From Ramlibacter monticola (GTDB lineage Bacteria > Pseudomonadota > Gammaproteobacteria > Burkholderiales > Burkholderiaceae_C), in the NCBI RefSeq assembly GCF_016722785.1, contig NZ_JAEQNE010000009.1, positions 167,085-231,084 on the forward strand: a stretch of 64,000 nt of DNA, written 5' to 3'. The position numbers and the translations under genes were made by a program. Under the pieces are notes generated by a model. That model did no database searches. It saw only the letters and a program-made list of their open reading frames with translations, and was not told where the DNA came from. Positions 34,244 to 43,611 of this stretch are shown here, in pieces (positions within the stretch are counted from its first letter, which is position 1; each line of letters starts with the position of its first letter).

Positions 34244-35226
34244 GAGCCTGGGCGGCAGAGAAACGGGCCCGTTTCTCTGCCGCCCAGGCTCCTCGGCAGC
34301 CAGGCGCTTGGCGCCAGCGTCCGCCGGGCGTAGTCGATCCCGCTGAAGCGGGCGAAGTCGGCGAGGCTGCGCACGCGGCCAAGCCCGTACACGCCCAGGT
34401 CGTCGCCCGCCACCAGCGCCGCCAGGCGCACCCGCGAGCGCTGCTCCAGCGTCTGCCAGTCCACTTCGTGCAGGGCGTCGTGCGGCGCGTCCCAGTGCAG
34501 GGGACGGCTGGCGGCTCCCGGGCCGCTCTCGTTGTACTGGTGGTGGATCGGCAGGTCGGGCATGTGGAACAGGTCCCAGCCGTGCGTGTACAGGCGCAGC
34601 GCCAGGGCCTGCTCCTCTCCGTGGAAGTAAAGCCAGGGGTCGTACGGGAACTGCTGCACGATGCGCCCCGGCGCGAACAGGCAGCCCGCGCCCAGGTGGA
34701 ACGCGGGCAGGGGAGCGCGAGTTTCCACCGGATGGGCCTCGAAGGGCAGCACGGGGTGGGCGGCGTCGAAGGCGGCGCCGGGCCGCAGCACCTGCGCCAG
34801 CACGCCGCGGGTGAGCGTCTCGCGCCGCGGCCGGCCGTCGACGAGGCGGAACGCCGCCGGGTAGGTGGAGATCGCGAGGCCCCGCTGCGGCGCGCCGAGC
34901 GCGCGCGCCTGCGCCACCAGGCGCGCGTCCCAGCCCGGGTCGAAGTCCATGTGGGCATCGAGCTGCAGGAACCAGTCCTCGCCCTCGTGCAGCGACATCG
35001 CGATGGCGCGGGCCCAGCACGGCCCGCGCGCATGCTCGATGGCGATCTGCACCTGCGACAGCCGGCAGCCGCCGCCCGGATGCGCCGCCGGGGCAGACCC
35101 GCGCGGCGACTGGTCCACCACGCCGAAGTGCAGCCGCTGCGGCGCCGCCGCCGTGGCGACCGCGCGCCGCAGGGTGAAGGGCAGGACCGGGTCGCAGTAG
35201 GATGCGACGCTGACGAAGAGGCTCAT
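34240..35226 (-). CDS. Glycosyltransferase, GlcNAc-transferase (GT60-like) family
   Basis: A 328-residue cytoplasmic glycosyltransferase of GT-A fold. The opening SLFVSVASYCDPVLPFTLRR, the segment ARGPCWARAIAMSLHEGEDW and the metal-site stretch LQLDAHMDFDPGWDARLV match the family known for Skp1 hydroxyproline GlcNAc-transferase. Bacterial members are common and uncharacterised. The conserved WLYFHGEEQALALRLYTHGWD segment is also present. Acceptor and sugar are unknown. The last 17 codons are made of one half of a 52-bp palindrome, so the ancestral stop may have been different. It is divergent from the large adhesin gene, which could be a target, but this is only proximity. Confidence 0.8.
   Translation of the reverse strand: MSLFVSVASYCDPVLPFTLRRAVATAAAPQRLHFGVVDQSPRGSAPAAHPGGGCRLSQVQIAIEHARGPCWARAIAMSLHEGEDWFLQLDAHMDFDPGWDARLVAQARALGAPQRGLAISTYPAAFRLVDGRPRRETLTRGVLAQVLRPGAAFDAAHPVLPFEAHPVETRAPLPAFHLGAGCLFAPGRIVQQFPYDPWLYFHGEEQALALRLYTHGWDLFHMPDLPIHHQYNESGPGAASRPLHWDAPHDALHEVDWQTLEQRSRVRLAALVAGDDLGVYGLGRVRSLADFARFSGIDYARRTLAPSAWLPRSLGGRETGPFLCRPGS
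34242..34293. terminator. Perfect 52-bp palindrome over convergent stop codons (bidirectional terminator candidate)
   Basis: Both 26-base arms (34242-34267 and 34268-34293) are exact reverse complements with no spacer, centred on GGGCCC. The left end overlaps the udg stop and the glycosyltransferase stop; the right arm codes the last 17 residues of the glycosyltransferase. Transcribed from either strand it would fold into a long hairpin, so it may end both transcripts, although there is no U tract. Confidence 0.8.
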
Positions 35227-35436
35227 CGACGGTTTCGTGGCTCCGGGGAAGTTAGGGAAACCCTGGCCCCCGCGTCAAGCCCCACCAAGCACGATGCGGG
35301 ATCGCGTGAGCTCTCTACACTGGGCAGGCCAGCGCAACGCACGCCGGGAAGCGGGCGTTGCCGTTTCGGTTCAGGGTGCGTCGCAGGACGAACGGTCTCC
35401 GGCCCCCGCAGCATCGCCGGCAGATGGAGAAAACGC

Positions 35437-38400
35437 ATGAGCAGGAATTTCCGCCGTTGTCACGGAATCCCGCAGGGCGTGCGGCCCCTCCGCGCGCCGC
35501 ACCCCATGGCAGCCGGCTTCCGGCCCGCGGGGGCGCTGCTCGCCCTGGCCACGGCTTTCGCCCTGCCGGCGCCGCCCGCGGGGGCGCAGCCGGTGCCGCT
35601 GCAGGCGATCCACGGCGGCGCGACCTTCACCCGCAACGGCGCGAACCTGCTGGTGACCACGCGCAACGGGGCCGGGACCAACCACTCGGCGATCGACTGG
35701 AGGAGCTTCTCGGTCCCGCAGGGCAGCGTGACGCAGTTCCTGCAGCCCTCGGCCAGCAGCACCTCGATCAACCGGGTGGTGGAGGCCAATCCTTCCTCGA
35801 TCCTCGGCCAGCTGAGGTCCAACGGGCGGCTGGTGCTGGTGAACCCGTCGGGCATCACGGTGGGCGGCAGCGCGGTGATCGACACGGCCGGCTTCACGGC
35901 CTCGACGCTCGCCATGAGCCCCGAGGACGCGAAGGCGGGCCTGCTGCGCTTCGGTGGCCCCGGCGCGCTGCTCAAGGTGGAGTCGGGCGCGGTGGTGCGG
36001 GCGCAGGGCGGCGACCTGGTTCTGATCGCGCCGCACGTGCAGACGGCGGACAAGGCCCTGCTCCAGAGCGACGGCGCCACCCTGCTGCTCGCCGGCCAGC
36101 GGGTGGAGATCACCGGGCGCGGCCTGGAAGGCATCCACATGGAAGTCCAGGCCGGCAACGAAGCCGTGAACCTGGGGACCCTCCAGGGCGATGCGGTCGG
36201 CATCTTCGCCGGCACGCTGAAGCACAGCGGCCTGGTGCAGGCGCAGTCGGCGAGCGTCGAGGGCGGCAAGGTGGTGCTCAAGGCGACCGGCGACGCCCTG
36301 GTGGACGGGCGCATCACGGCGCGCGCGGGCGAGCGCGGCGGCCGCGTCGACGTGCTCGGCGAGCGCGTGGGCCTGCTGGCGGGCGCGCGCGTGGACGCGA
36401 GCGGCGCCGCGGGCGGCGGCCAGGTCCGCATCGGCGGCGACTCCCAGGGGGGCAATCCCGATGTGCCCAATGCGCGGCGCACCTCCGTCGATGCCGGCGC
36501 GAACATCCAGGCCGATGCCACGCGCGAGGGCGACGGCGGCCGCGTCATCGTGTGGGCCGACGAGGGCACGCGCATGCACGGCACGATCTCGGCGCGCGGC
36601 GGCGCGTGGGGCGGCGACGGCGGCTTCGCCGAAGTGTCGGGCCGGCAGTCGCTGCAGTTCACGGGCCAGGCCGACCTGCGCGCGCCGCGCGGGAAGACGG
36701 GGACCTTGCTGCTGGACCCGGTCGACATCACCATCCGGCCGGCGGACTCGTCCGACCCGCTTCCGGAAGGCGAGTCGATCCTCACGACCGAGTCGTTGAA
36801 CAAGCAGCTGGAACAGGCGAACGTGACCGTGGCGACGAGTCCCTCCGGGCTCCAGGGCGAGGGGCACATCAGGCTGGCAGGGGATGCCGCGGTCGCCTGG
36901 AAGTCCGGCAACCAGCTGACCCTGTCCGCGGACCACGGCATCGACCTCCTGGGCCAGATCACGGCGACCACCACCGGCGGCGCGCAGGGCGCCACGAACG
37001 GTGCCCTGCGCCTGATCGCGGGCGCCGGCGACATCGTGCAGGGACCGGACTCCGTGGTCCGCGTTGCCCGTCTTCACGCCGAGGCGCAAGCCGGCAGCGT
37101 CGGCATGGGAGGCGCCAACCGCGTCGGCCTGCTGTCCGGGGGCGCTCTCGGCGACTTCTCGTTCCGCAACGCCGACAACCTGGGCATCCAGGACGACGTC
37201 GTCCTGGCCGGCGGCAAGGTGAGCCTGCACTCGGACGGCGACATCGTCCTGGGCGGGAGCCGGCCGGTGGCGGGAGTCGCCCTCGCCGGGGTCGCGGGCA
37301 AGGAAGTCGAGCTTACGGCCGGGGGCTCGCTACGGCCCGTCGCCCCGAACACCGCCGCCACCATCTTCGGCCTGGCCGGCGTCAGGGTCGACGTCGGCGG
37401 CGATGCCGACTTGGGCAGCACCCTGGTGCTCAGCGCCGGCGCGCCGATCACGGTGCTTGCCGGCGGCCGCATCGGCTTCGGCGAGATCCTTTCGGCCGGA
37501 ACCACGGGGGCCGGCGGCGCGGTGACGCTGCAGGCCGGGGGGAACATCGACGGCGGGACGATAGGCGCGAGCGGACTGAACGGCGGACGGGGCGGCACGG
37601 TCACGATCACCGCCACGGCGGGCGACATCGCCGTGGACGCGGTCGCGGCGGACGGCGGCAGCAGCCTCGACGCCAACGGCGGCGCCGGCGGCAGCATCGC
37701 GCTGACGGCCGGCGGGCAGGTCCGTGTGCGCAGCCGGCTGTCGGCGGTGGGGGGCCAGGTCTTCTCCGGGACGGCCGCCACGACGGCGAGCCCTGCGTTC
37801 GCTGCGGGCGCGGGTGGGAATATCGCCGTCACGGCGGCCGGCGACGTCGTGATCGGCGCGCGCGGCGGGCTGTCGGCGAACGCCGCCCAGGTCCGCGCGG
37901 ATGGCGGCGCGGCCTTCACCACGCTGGGCGCCGCGGATGGCGGCGCCGGAGGCGTCGTATCGCTCACCTCGACCGGCGGCGGCATCGACCTGTTCGGCAC
38001 GGTCGGGGCCAACGGCGGCAGCCCCCTCAACGGAGCCGCCGCGGGGGGCGGCCAGGTGACGCTGTCGGCGCTTTCCAGTGCGCCGGGCCAGGGCCGGATC
38101 CTTCTCTCGGGCGAACTGTCCGCCACCGGCTCGTCCGCGCGCTCCGGAACCGGCGGCGCCGGCGGGGCGATCACGGTCGAGGCCGGCGGCAACATCACGA
38201 CCAACCCGGCGGAGGGCGCGCGGCTGTCCGCCCGCGGCGGCAGCAGCACCCTGGAGACCGGCGGGCGCGGCGGCACGATCACGTTGCGCACGGTCACAGG
38301 GTCCCTCCGCGCGGCCAATGCGACCGTCGAGGCGCAGGGCGGCGAGGGCCGTGACGGCGGCCGGGGCGGCGATCTCGTCGTCCAGTCCGCGGGCGACGGG

Positions 38401-41163
38401 CTGGTCTCCCGGCTGGACGCGCAGGGTGGGGCGGGCAACGGCAGCGTCCCGGCGCCAGGCGGCACCGGGGGCGCGGGTGGTACGGTCACCGTGGGGGTGG
38501 ACGGCATCCTCGACGTCCCGGAGATCCTCGCCCGCGGGGGCCAGGGCGGCGTGGCGAGCGCCACGGTCGCCGGCGGCAGGGGCGGCGCGGGCGGCTCCGT
38601 CGACATCAGCTTCACCGGCGCGACGGGCGTCCTGGACCGCGTGGCGAGCATCGACGCCGAGGGCGGCGTGGGCGGCTCCAACGCAGGCGGCGCCACCACG
38701 AGCGCGCTTGCCGGAATCGGCGGCGACGGTGGCGCGGTCACGGTCCGCGGCAACGCGCTGGCGGTCGGCCGCGCCGGGACCAACTCCATCCGCATTTCCG
38801 CGCGAGGCGGGGCGGGCGGGGTGGCGGAACTCGCGACGGGGCGCAGCGCCGATGCGGGCGCCTCGGGCCGCACGCTGCTCACGGGCGGGAGCGTCGTCCT
38901 GCGCACCGTGGAGTTGTCCGGCGACACCGAGGTACGGGCCACGCAGGGCACGGTGGAGACCGCGGCCGGCACCTTCCAGCTCTGGCGGGCGGGCAAGGGC
39001 TTCCACCTGGGGGCCACGGAAGGCATCACGCTGGCCAGCACCCTCGCCGCCTTCGGCGACCCGGGTTCGGCGCTGAGCCTGCACAGCACCGGCGGAGACA
39101 TCCGCCAGGGTCCCGGCGCCGGCTTGCTGGCCGCTTCCGGCCTGATCGCGCAGGCGGATGGCGGGGACGTGAACCTGACGCGATCGAACGTGCTGCGCTC
39201 GGTGACGGGAAGCGCCAGCGGCCGTTTCGACCTGGTGAACGCCCTCGGCCCCGTGGGAATCGATGCGCTCGCGACGCCGTACGCCCGCAGCAGTGGCCTC
39301 AGCGGCAACGCCGGCGTGTCGGTCCGCTCGGCCGGCGACATCGTGGCCCTGGCGCTGGTCACCAGCAGCGCCGGATCCGTGTCGCTGGTCGCGGGCGACA
39401 CCCTGCCGCCGATCAACGTCGGCGAGCTGCCGCTCCCGCCCATCGAGTTGCCGACCTCCGGCGCGGGAGGCTCGGCGCTCGCCCGCGGCCGGATCGCTGC
39501 GCAGGGCGACATCGTCCTGCGCGGTTCCCAGGCCGTGGAAAGCACCACCGCGGGCGGCGTGGTCCTGCAGGGCGCCACGCTGGACGCCGGCGGCGACATC
39601 CTGATGGAGGGCGCGAGCCCCGGCGTCGTCGGCGTCGCCGTGGACGCTTCGCACGTCGCCAGCAGCGGCGGCAGCGTCACCTTCCGGTCGCCGCAGGCGG
39701 TGCGCGTCGCGTCCTCCACGCTGCAAACGGCGGCGGGCGGGGTCTTGCACGCGGAGGGCTCCTCCGTGCTCCTCGAGGAAGTCTCGATCGGCGGGGGTGC
39801 GCTCTCGGGCCAAGCCTCCGCCGGCGACTTCCGTGTCCTCGCCACGCAGCCGAGTCCCGCGCCGCTGCGGCTCGGCGCCCGCGGCATTTCGGCCACCGGC
39901 GCGGTGTTCGTTCGCACACCCGGCCTGCTGCAACTCTCGGGCGTCGTGCAGGCGGGGGCGGGCGGCGACGCCCTCACGCTGGTGGCTGCCGACCTGCTGC
40001 GCGACGGCGCCGGCGCGCTGGAGACTCCCAACGGCCGCTGGCTGGTCTACCTGCCGGACACCAGCGCCAACCTCGCCACCGCTGCGCCATCCGGCAACCT
40101 CGCGCTGTGGGGCCGCAGTTTCGCGCTCGACCCGCCGCCCACCATCACCGCCCCGGGCAACCGCTACGTGTTCGCGCGCCGGCCCGTCGTCGACGTGGCG
40201 GCCGAGGCCACGAGCAAGGTGTACGACGGCAGCAGCAGCTTCGGCACCCTGGGCTTCACCGTCACCGGGCTGGTGGATGCCGCCAGCTTCGGCAACGTGT
40301 TCCTGCAGGACACCCTCACGGGAGCGCTCGCCGTGCCCGCTGCCACGAAGAACGTGGGCAGCTACGCCATCGCGCGCGGGACGCTGCAGGCGCCGGACGG
40401 GTATGCCTTCGGCAGCTTCACGCCGGCGCTCGCCAGCATCACGCCCGCCACGCTGGGGGTCGGCGGCCTGGTGGCGCGGGACAAGGTGTACGACGGCACG
40501 GTGAGCGCATCGCTGGGCGGCAGCGCGCGCTTCGACGGCCTGGTGGCCGGCGACGTGGTCTCCCTGGGCAGCGTGGACGCCCGCTTCGGCAATCCGGACG
40601 TGGGCAGCGCCAAGCCCGTCACGCTGCAGGGAGGTACGCTGGCCGGGGCGGACGCGGGCAACTACACCCTGGTGCTGCCCACCGGCCTGAGCGCCAGCAT
40701 CACGCCGGCGGCGCTGGTGATCGCCGCCAACAACCAGAGCAAGCCCGAAGGCAACGTGCTGGTGTTCAACGGCACCGAATTCACCGCGCAGGGCCTCGTC
40801 GGGGGCGAGAAGGTCGATCGCGTGTCGCTGGCCAGCGCCGGCGCGGCGGCGAGCGCGGCCCCCGGTGCCTACGCGATCACGGCCAGCGGGCCGGTGGGCA
40901 GCGGCGGGTTCCGCGCGGGCAACTACAGCGTGTCGTTCCGCGATGGCGCGCTGGCCGTGGTCGGCGCGGGCGCGCCGAGGCCGCCGGCGGTGCAGGTCGC
41001 GGAGGTGCAGGTGAACAACCAGGTGGTTACCTTCGCCGACCTGTTCACCGAGGCGACGCAGGCGCATCCGGCCTTCGATACGCCGCGCCGCGGGACCGAC
41101 CGCGACAAGGACGGCCGGAACCGGGACGCCATCGTCCTCACCGACTCCGCCTGCGTGCGCTGA
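35437..41163 (+). CDS. Filamentous haemagglutinin-type adhesin with YDG/MBG domains (TpsA-like)
   Basis: A 1908-residue secreted or surface protein. A long signal region (cleavage near residue 50, PPAGA) is followed by the two-partner secretion domain (about 52-300) with WRSFSVPQGSVTQFLQ and NPSGITVGG near residue 136. The middle (about 300-1580) is a Gly-rich repeat region expected to form a beta-helix. Near the C-terminus are two KVYDG units (about 1593 and 1683), then an MBG-like domain with NNQSKPEGN near 1768. ATG 35437 has GGAG seven bases upstream. TpsA proteins are normally exported by a TpsB pore; none is encoded here. The gene is divergent from a glycosyltransferase and convergent with the oxidase gene (6-bp gap). 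Confidence 0.9.
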   Translation: MSRNFRRCHGIPQGVRPLRAPHPMAAGFRPAGALLALATAFALPAPPAGAQPVPLQAIHGGATFTRNGANLLVTTRNGAGTNHSAIDWRSFSVPQGSVTQFLQPSASSTSINRVVEANPSSILGQLRSNGRLVLVNPSGITVGGSAVIDTAGFTASTLAMSPEDAKAGLLRFGGPGALLKVESGAVVRAQGGDLVLIAPHVQTADKALLQSDGATLLLAGQRVEITGRGLEGIHMEVQAGNEAVNLGTLQGDAVGIFAGTLKHSGLVQAQSASVEGGKVVLKATGDALVDGRITARAGERGGRVDVLGERVGLLAGARVDASGAAGGGQVRIGGDSQGGNPDVPNARRTSVDAGANIQADATREGDGGRVIVWADEGTRMHGTISARGGAWGGDGGFAEVSGRQSLQFTGQADLRAPRGKTGTLLLDPVDITIRPADSSDPLPEGESILTTESLNKQLEQANVTVATSPSGLQGEGHIRLAGDAAVAWKSGNQLTLSADHGIDLLGQITATTTGGAQGATNGALRLIAGAGDIVQGPDSVVRVARLHAEAQAGSVGMGGANRVGLLSGGALGDFSFRNADNLGIQDDVVLAGGKVSLHSDGDIVLGGSRPVAGVALAGVAGKEVELTAGGSLRPVAPNTAATIFGLAGVRVDVGGDADLGSTLVLSAGAPITVLAGGRIGFGEILSAGTTGAGGAVTLQAGGNIDGGTIGASGLNGGRGGTVTITATAGDIAVDAVAADGGSSLDANGGAGGSIALTAGGQVRVRSRLSAVGGQVFSGTAATTASPAFAAGAGGNIAVTAAGDVVIGARGGLSANAAQVRADGGAAFTTLGAADGGAGGVVSLTSTGGGIDLFGTVGANGGSPLNGAAAGGGQVTLSALSSAPGQGRILLSGELSATGSSARSGTGGAGGAITVEAGGNITTNPAEGARLSARGGSSTLETGGRGGTITLRTVTGSLRAANATVEAQGGEGRDGGRGGDLVVQSAGDGLVSRLDAQGGAGNGSVPAPGGTGGAGGTVTVGVDGILDVPEILARGGQGGVASATVAGGRGGAGGSVDISFTGATGVLDRVASIDAEGGVGGSNAGGATTSALAGIGGDGGAVTVRGNALAVGRAGTNSIRISARGGAGGVAELATGRSADAGASGRTLLTGGSVVLRTVELSGDTEVRATQGTVETAAGTFQLWRAGKGFHLGATEGITLASTLAAFGDPGSALSLHSTGGDIRQGPGAGLLAASGLIAQADGGDVNLTRSNVLRSVTGSASGRFDLVNALGPVGIDALATPYARSSGLSGNAGVSVRSAGDIVALALVTSSAGSVSLVAGDTLPPINVGELPLPPIELPTSGAGGSALARGRIAAQGDIVLRGSQAVESTTAGGVVLQGATLDAGGDILMEGASPGVVGVAVDASHVASSGGSVTFRSPQAVRVASSTLQTAAGGVLHAEGSSVLLEEVSIGGGALSGQASAGDFRVLATQPSPAPLRLGARGISATGAVFVRTPGLLQLSGVVQAGAGGDALTLVAADLLRDGAGALETPNGRWLVYLPDTSANLATAAPSGNLALWGRSFALDPPPTITAPGNRYVFARRPVVDVAAEATSKVYDGSSSFGTLGFTVTGLVDAASFGNVFLQDTLTGALAVPAATKNVGSYAIARGTLQAPDGYAFGSFTPALASITPATLGVGGLVARDKVYDGTVSASLGGSARFDGLVAGDVVSLGSVDARFGNPDVGSAKPVTLQGGTLAGADAGNYTLVLPTGLSASITPAALVIAANNQSKPEGNVLVFNGTEFTAQGLVGGEKVDRVSLASAGAAASAAPGAYAITASGPVGSGGFRAGNYSVSFRDGALAVVGAGAPRPPAVQVAEVQVNNQVVTFADLFTEATQAHPAFDTPRRGTDRDKDGRNRDAIVLTDSACVR

Positions 41164-41169
41164 GGGCCC

Positions 41170-42663
41170 TCAGAAGCGCGGCAGATCCGGTCGCACGAGC
41201 CGGCCGCCGCGCACGAGCATCTTGCCGTACTCGGCGCAGCGGTTGAGCGTCGGGATCACCTTGCCGGGATTGAGCAGCTCCCGCCCGTCGAAGGCGCGCT
41301 TCACGCCGCGCATCTGCTCCAGCTCCTCGGGGCTGAACTGCACGCACATCGAGTTGAGCTTCTCCACGCCCACCCCGTGCTCGCCCGTGACCGTGCCGCC
41401 CATCGCGACGCTGGTCTCCAGGATCTCGGCGCCGAACTGCTCGCAGCGATGCAGCTGGTCGGCGTCGTTGGCGTCGAACAGGATCAGCGGGTGCAGGTTG
41501 CCGTCGCCGGCGTGGAACACGTTGGCGCAGCGCAGCGCGTACTTCTTCTCCATCTCCTGGATCGCGAGCAGGATGTCGGCCAGCCGCTTGCGCGGGATGG
41601 TCGAATCCATGCACATGTAGTCGGGGCTGATGCGGCCCGAGGCGGGGAAGGCGTTCTTGCGGCCGCTCCAGAAGCGCAGGCGCTCGGCCTCGTCGCGGCT
41701 CACCGCGATGGCGGTGGCGCCGGCGTTGCGCAGCACCTCGCTCATGCGGACGATCTCTTCCTCCACCTCCTCCGGCGTGCCGTCGCTCTCGCACAGCAGG
41801 ATCGCTTCGGCCGTGAGGTCGTAGCCGGCGTGCACGAAGTCCTCGACGGCCGCCGTCATCGGCTTGTCCATCATCTCCAGGCCGGCGGGGATGATGCCGG
41901 CGGCGATCACGGCCGCGACCGCGTCGCCCGCCTTGCGCACGTCGTCGAAGCTGGCCATGATGCAGCGCGCCAGCTGCGGCTTGGGCACCAGCTTCACCTT
42001 GACCTCGGTGACCACCGCCAGCATGCCTTCGCTGCCGATCATCACCGCCAGCAGGTCGTAGCCCGGCGCGTCGAGCGCGTCGCTGCCGAATTCCACCGGT
42101 TCGCCGGCGGCGGTGTAGCCGCGCACCTTCAGCACGTTGTGCACCGTCAGGCCGTACTTGAGGCAGTGCACGCCGCCCGAGTTCTCGGCGACGTTGCCGC
42201 CGATGGTGCAGGCGATCTGGCTGGAAGGGTCGGGCGCGTAGTAGAGGCCGTAGGCCGCGGCCGCCTCGCTGATTGCGAGGTTGCGCACGCCGCACTGCAC
42301 GTCGGCCGTGCGCGCGACCGGGTCCACCCGCAGGATCGCGTTGAACTTCGCCAGCGAGAGCGTCACGCCCAGGGCGTGGGGCATCGCGCCGCCCGAGAGG
42401 CCCGTGCCGGCGCCGCGCGCGACCACCGGGACCTCCAGCGCGTGGCAGGCCTTCAGCACCGCCTGCACCTGCAGCTCCGACTCGGGCAGCGCCACCACCA
42501 GCGGCCGCTGCCGGTAGGCCGTGAGGCCGTCGCACTCGTAGGGCGTGGTGTCCTCGTTGTGCCACAGCAGCGCCCCCGGCGGCAGCACCTTCTGCAGGGC
42601 GTTCACGACCTGGGCCTGGCGCTCGGCGCGTTGCAGGACGTCGGCGGATCCGGGTGCGTTCAT
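41170..42663 (-). CDS. FAD-linked oxidase, glycolate oxidase GlcD-like
   Basis: A 497-residue flavoprotein of the FAD_binding_4 / GlcD family that oxidises 2-hydroxy acids such as glycolate or D-lactate. The FAD-binding signature VVARGAGTGLSGGAMP and SSQIACTIGGNVAENSGGVH lie in the N-terminal half. The C-terminal domain has FHAGDGNLHPLI and VTGEHGVGVEK, conserved in GlcD. GlcE and GlcF subunits are not adjacent, so the true substrate is uncertain. It is just downstream of purU on the same strand (14-bp gap). Confidence 0.92.
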   Translation of the reverse strand: MNAPGSADVLQRAERQAQVVNALQKVLPPGALLWHNEDTTPYECDGLTAYRQRPLVVALPESELQVQAVLKACHALEVPVVARGAGTGLSGGAMPHALGVTLSLAKFNAILRVDPVARTADVQCGVRNLAISEAAAAYGLYYAPDPSSQIACTIGGNVAENSGGVHCLKYGLTVHNVLKVRGYTAAGEPVEFGSDALDAPGYDLLAVMIGSEGMLAVVTEVKVKLVPKPQLARCIMASFDDVRKAGDAVAAVIAAGIIPAGLEMMDKPMTAAVEDFVHAGYDLTAEAILLCESDGTPEEVEEEIVRMSEVLRNAGATAIAVSRDEAERLRFWSGRKNAFPASGRISPDYMCMDSTIPRKRLADILLAIQEMEKKYALRCANVFHAGDGNLHPLILFDANDADQLHRCEQFGAEILETSVAMGGTVTGEHGVGVEKLNSMCVQFSPEELEQMRGVKRAFDGRELLNPGKVIPTLNRCAEYGKMLVRGGRLVRPDLPRF

Positions 42664-42677
42664 GCGCGCCTCCTGCG

Positions 42678-43526
42678 CTAGCGGAAGATCACCGTCTTGT
42701 GCCCATCGAGCAGCACGCGGTGTTCGCTGTGCCACTTCACGGCCCGCGCCAGCACCATCGCCTCGGTGTCGCGGCCGGTGGCGGTCAGGTCTTCCACCGT
42801 GTCGCTGTGGTCCACCCGCGCCACGTCCTGCTCGATGATCGGGCCCTCGTCGAGGTCCGCCGTCACGTAGTGCGCGGTGGCGCCGATCAGCTTCACGCCG
42901 CGGTCGTGCGCCTGGTAGTAGGGCTTGGCGCCCTTGAAGCTCGGAAGAAAGCTGTGGTGGATGTTGATCGCCCGCCCGGACAGCTTGCGGCACAGGTCGT
43001 CCGACAGGATCTGCATGTAGCGCGCCAGCACCACCAGCTCCGCGCCCTCGGTCTCGATCACCTCGTACTGGCGCGCCTCGGCCTGCGCCTTGGTGGCGGC
43101 CGTCACGGGGATGTGGTGGAAGGGCACGTTGTAGCTGGCCGCGAGCTGGTAGAAGTCGCGGTGATTGGAGACGATCGCGCGGATGTCCACCGGCAGCAGG
43201 CCCGTCTTCCAGCGGAACAGCAGGTCGTTCAGGCAGTGGCCTTCCTTGCTCACGAAGATCACCGTCTTCATGGGCTGGGCCGACGCGTGCAGCTTCCATT
43301 GCATCTGGAACGAATCGGCGAACAGCTTCAGCTGCGCGCGCAGGTCCTCCTGCGTGAGCTGCCCGAGCGCGAAGCGCACCCGCATGAAGAACAGGCCCGT
43401 GCCGTGGTCGTTGTACTGGGCGGCTTCCTCGATGTTGCCGCCGCGTTCCAGCAGGAAGCCGGAGACGGCGTGGACGATGCCGGGACGGTCGGGGCAGGAC
43501 AGGGTGAGGATGTAGGCTGCGGACAT
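42678..43526 (-). CDS. purU: Formyltetrahydrofolate deformylase
   Basis: A 282-residue enzyme that hydrolyses 10-formyl-tetrahydrofolate to formate, feeding PurT-dependent purine synthesis and balancing one-carbon pools. An ACT domain (residues 1-85, starting AAYILTLSCPDRPGIVHAVS) precedes the formyltransferase domain with INIHHSFLPSFKGAKPYYQA and the catalytic Asp segment VTADLDEGPIIEQD. ATG 43526 has AAGGA just upstream; an earlier in-frame ATG gives an unrelated Cys-rich extension. Confidence 0.96.
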   Translation of the reverse strand: MSAAYILTLSCPDRPGIVHAVSGFLLERGGNIEEAAQYNDHGTGLFFMRVRFALGQLTQEDLRAQLKLFADSFQMQWKLHASAQPMKTVIFVSKEGHCLNDLLFRWKTGLLPVDIRAIVSNHRDFYQLAASYNVPFHHIPVTAATKAQAEARQYEVIETEGAELVVLARYMQILSDDLCRKLSGRAINIHHSFLPSFKGAKPYYQAHDRGVKLIGATAHYVTADLDEGPIIEQDVARVDHSDTVEDLTATGRDTEAMVLARAVKWHSEHRVLLDGHKTVIFR

Positions 43527-43611
43527 ATCCTTGCAATTGTGGCAGGGGCATGATTGACCTTGCCGGAGCGCGTCCGGCATCATGCCTCAGCCTTGGAGTT
43601 CAGGCCCTTCC

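Noticed and set aside
37330..41067. A 1245-codon minus-strand frame within the adhesin gene, and a further long one at 37074-40031
   Set aside because: Both mirror the Gly-rich coding frame of the adhesin and lack ribosome sites and recognisable motifs; they are by-products of the repeat composition.
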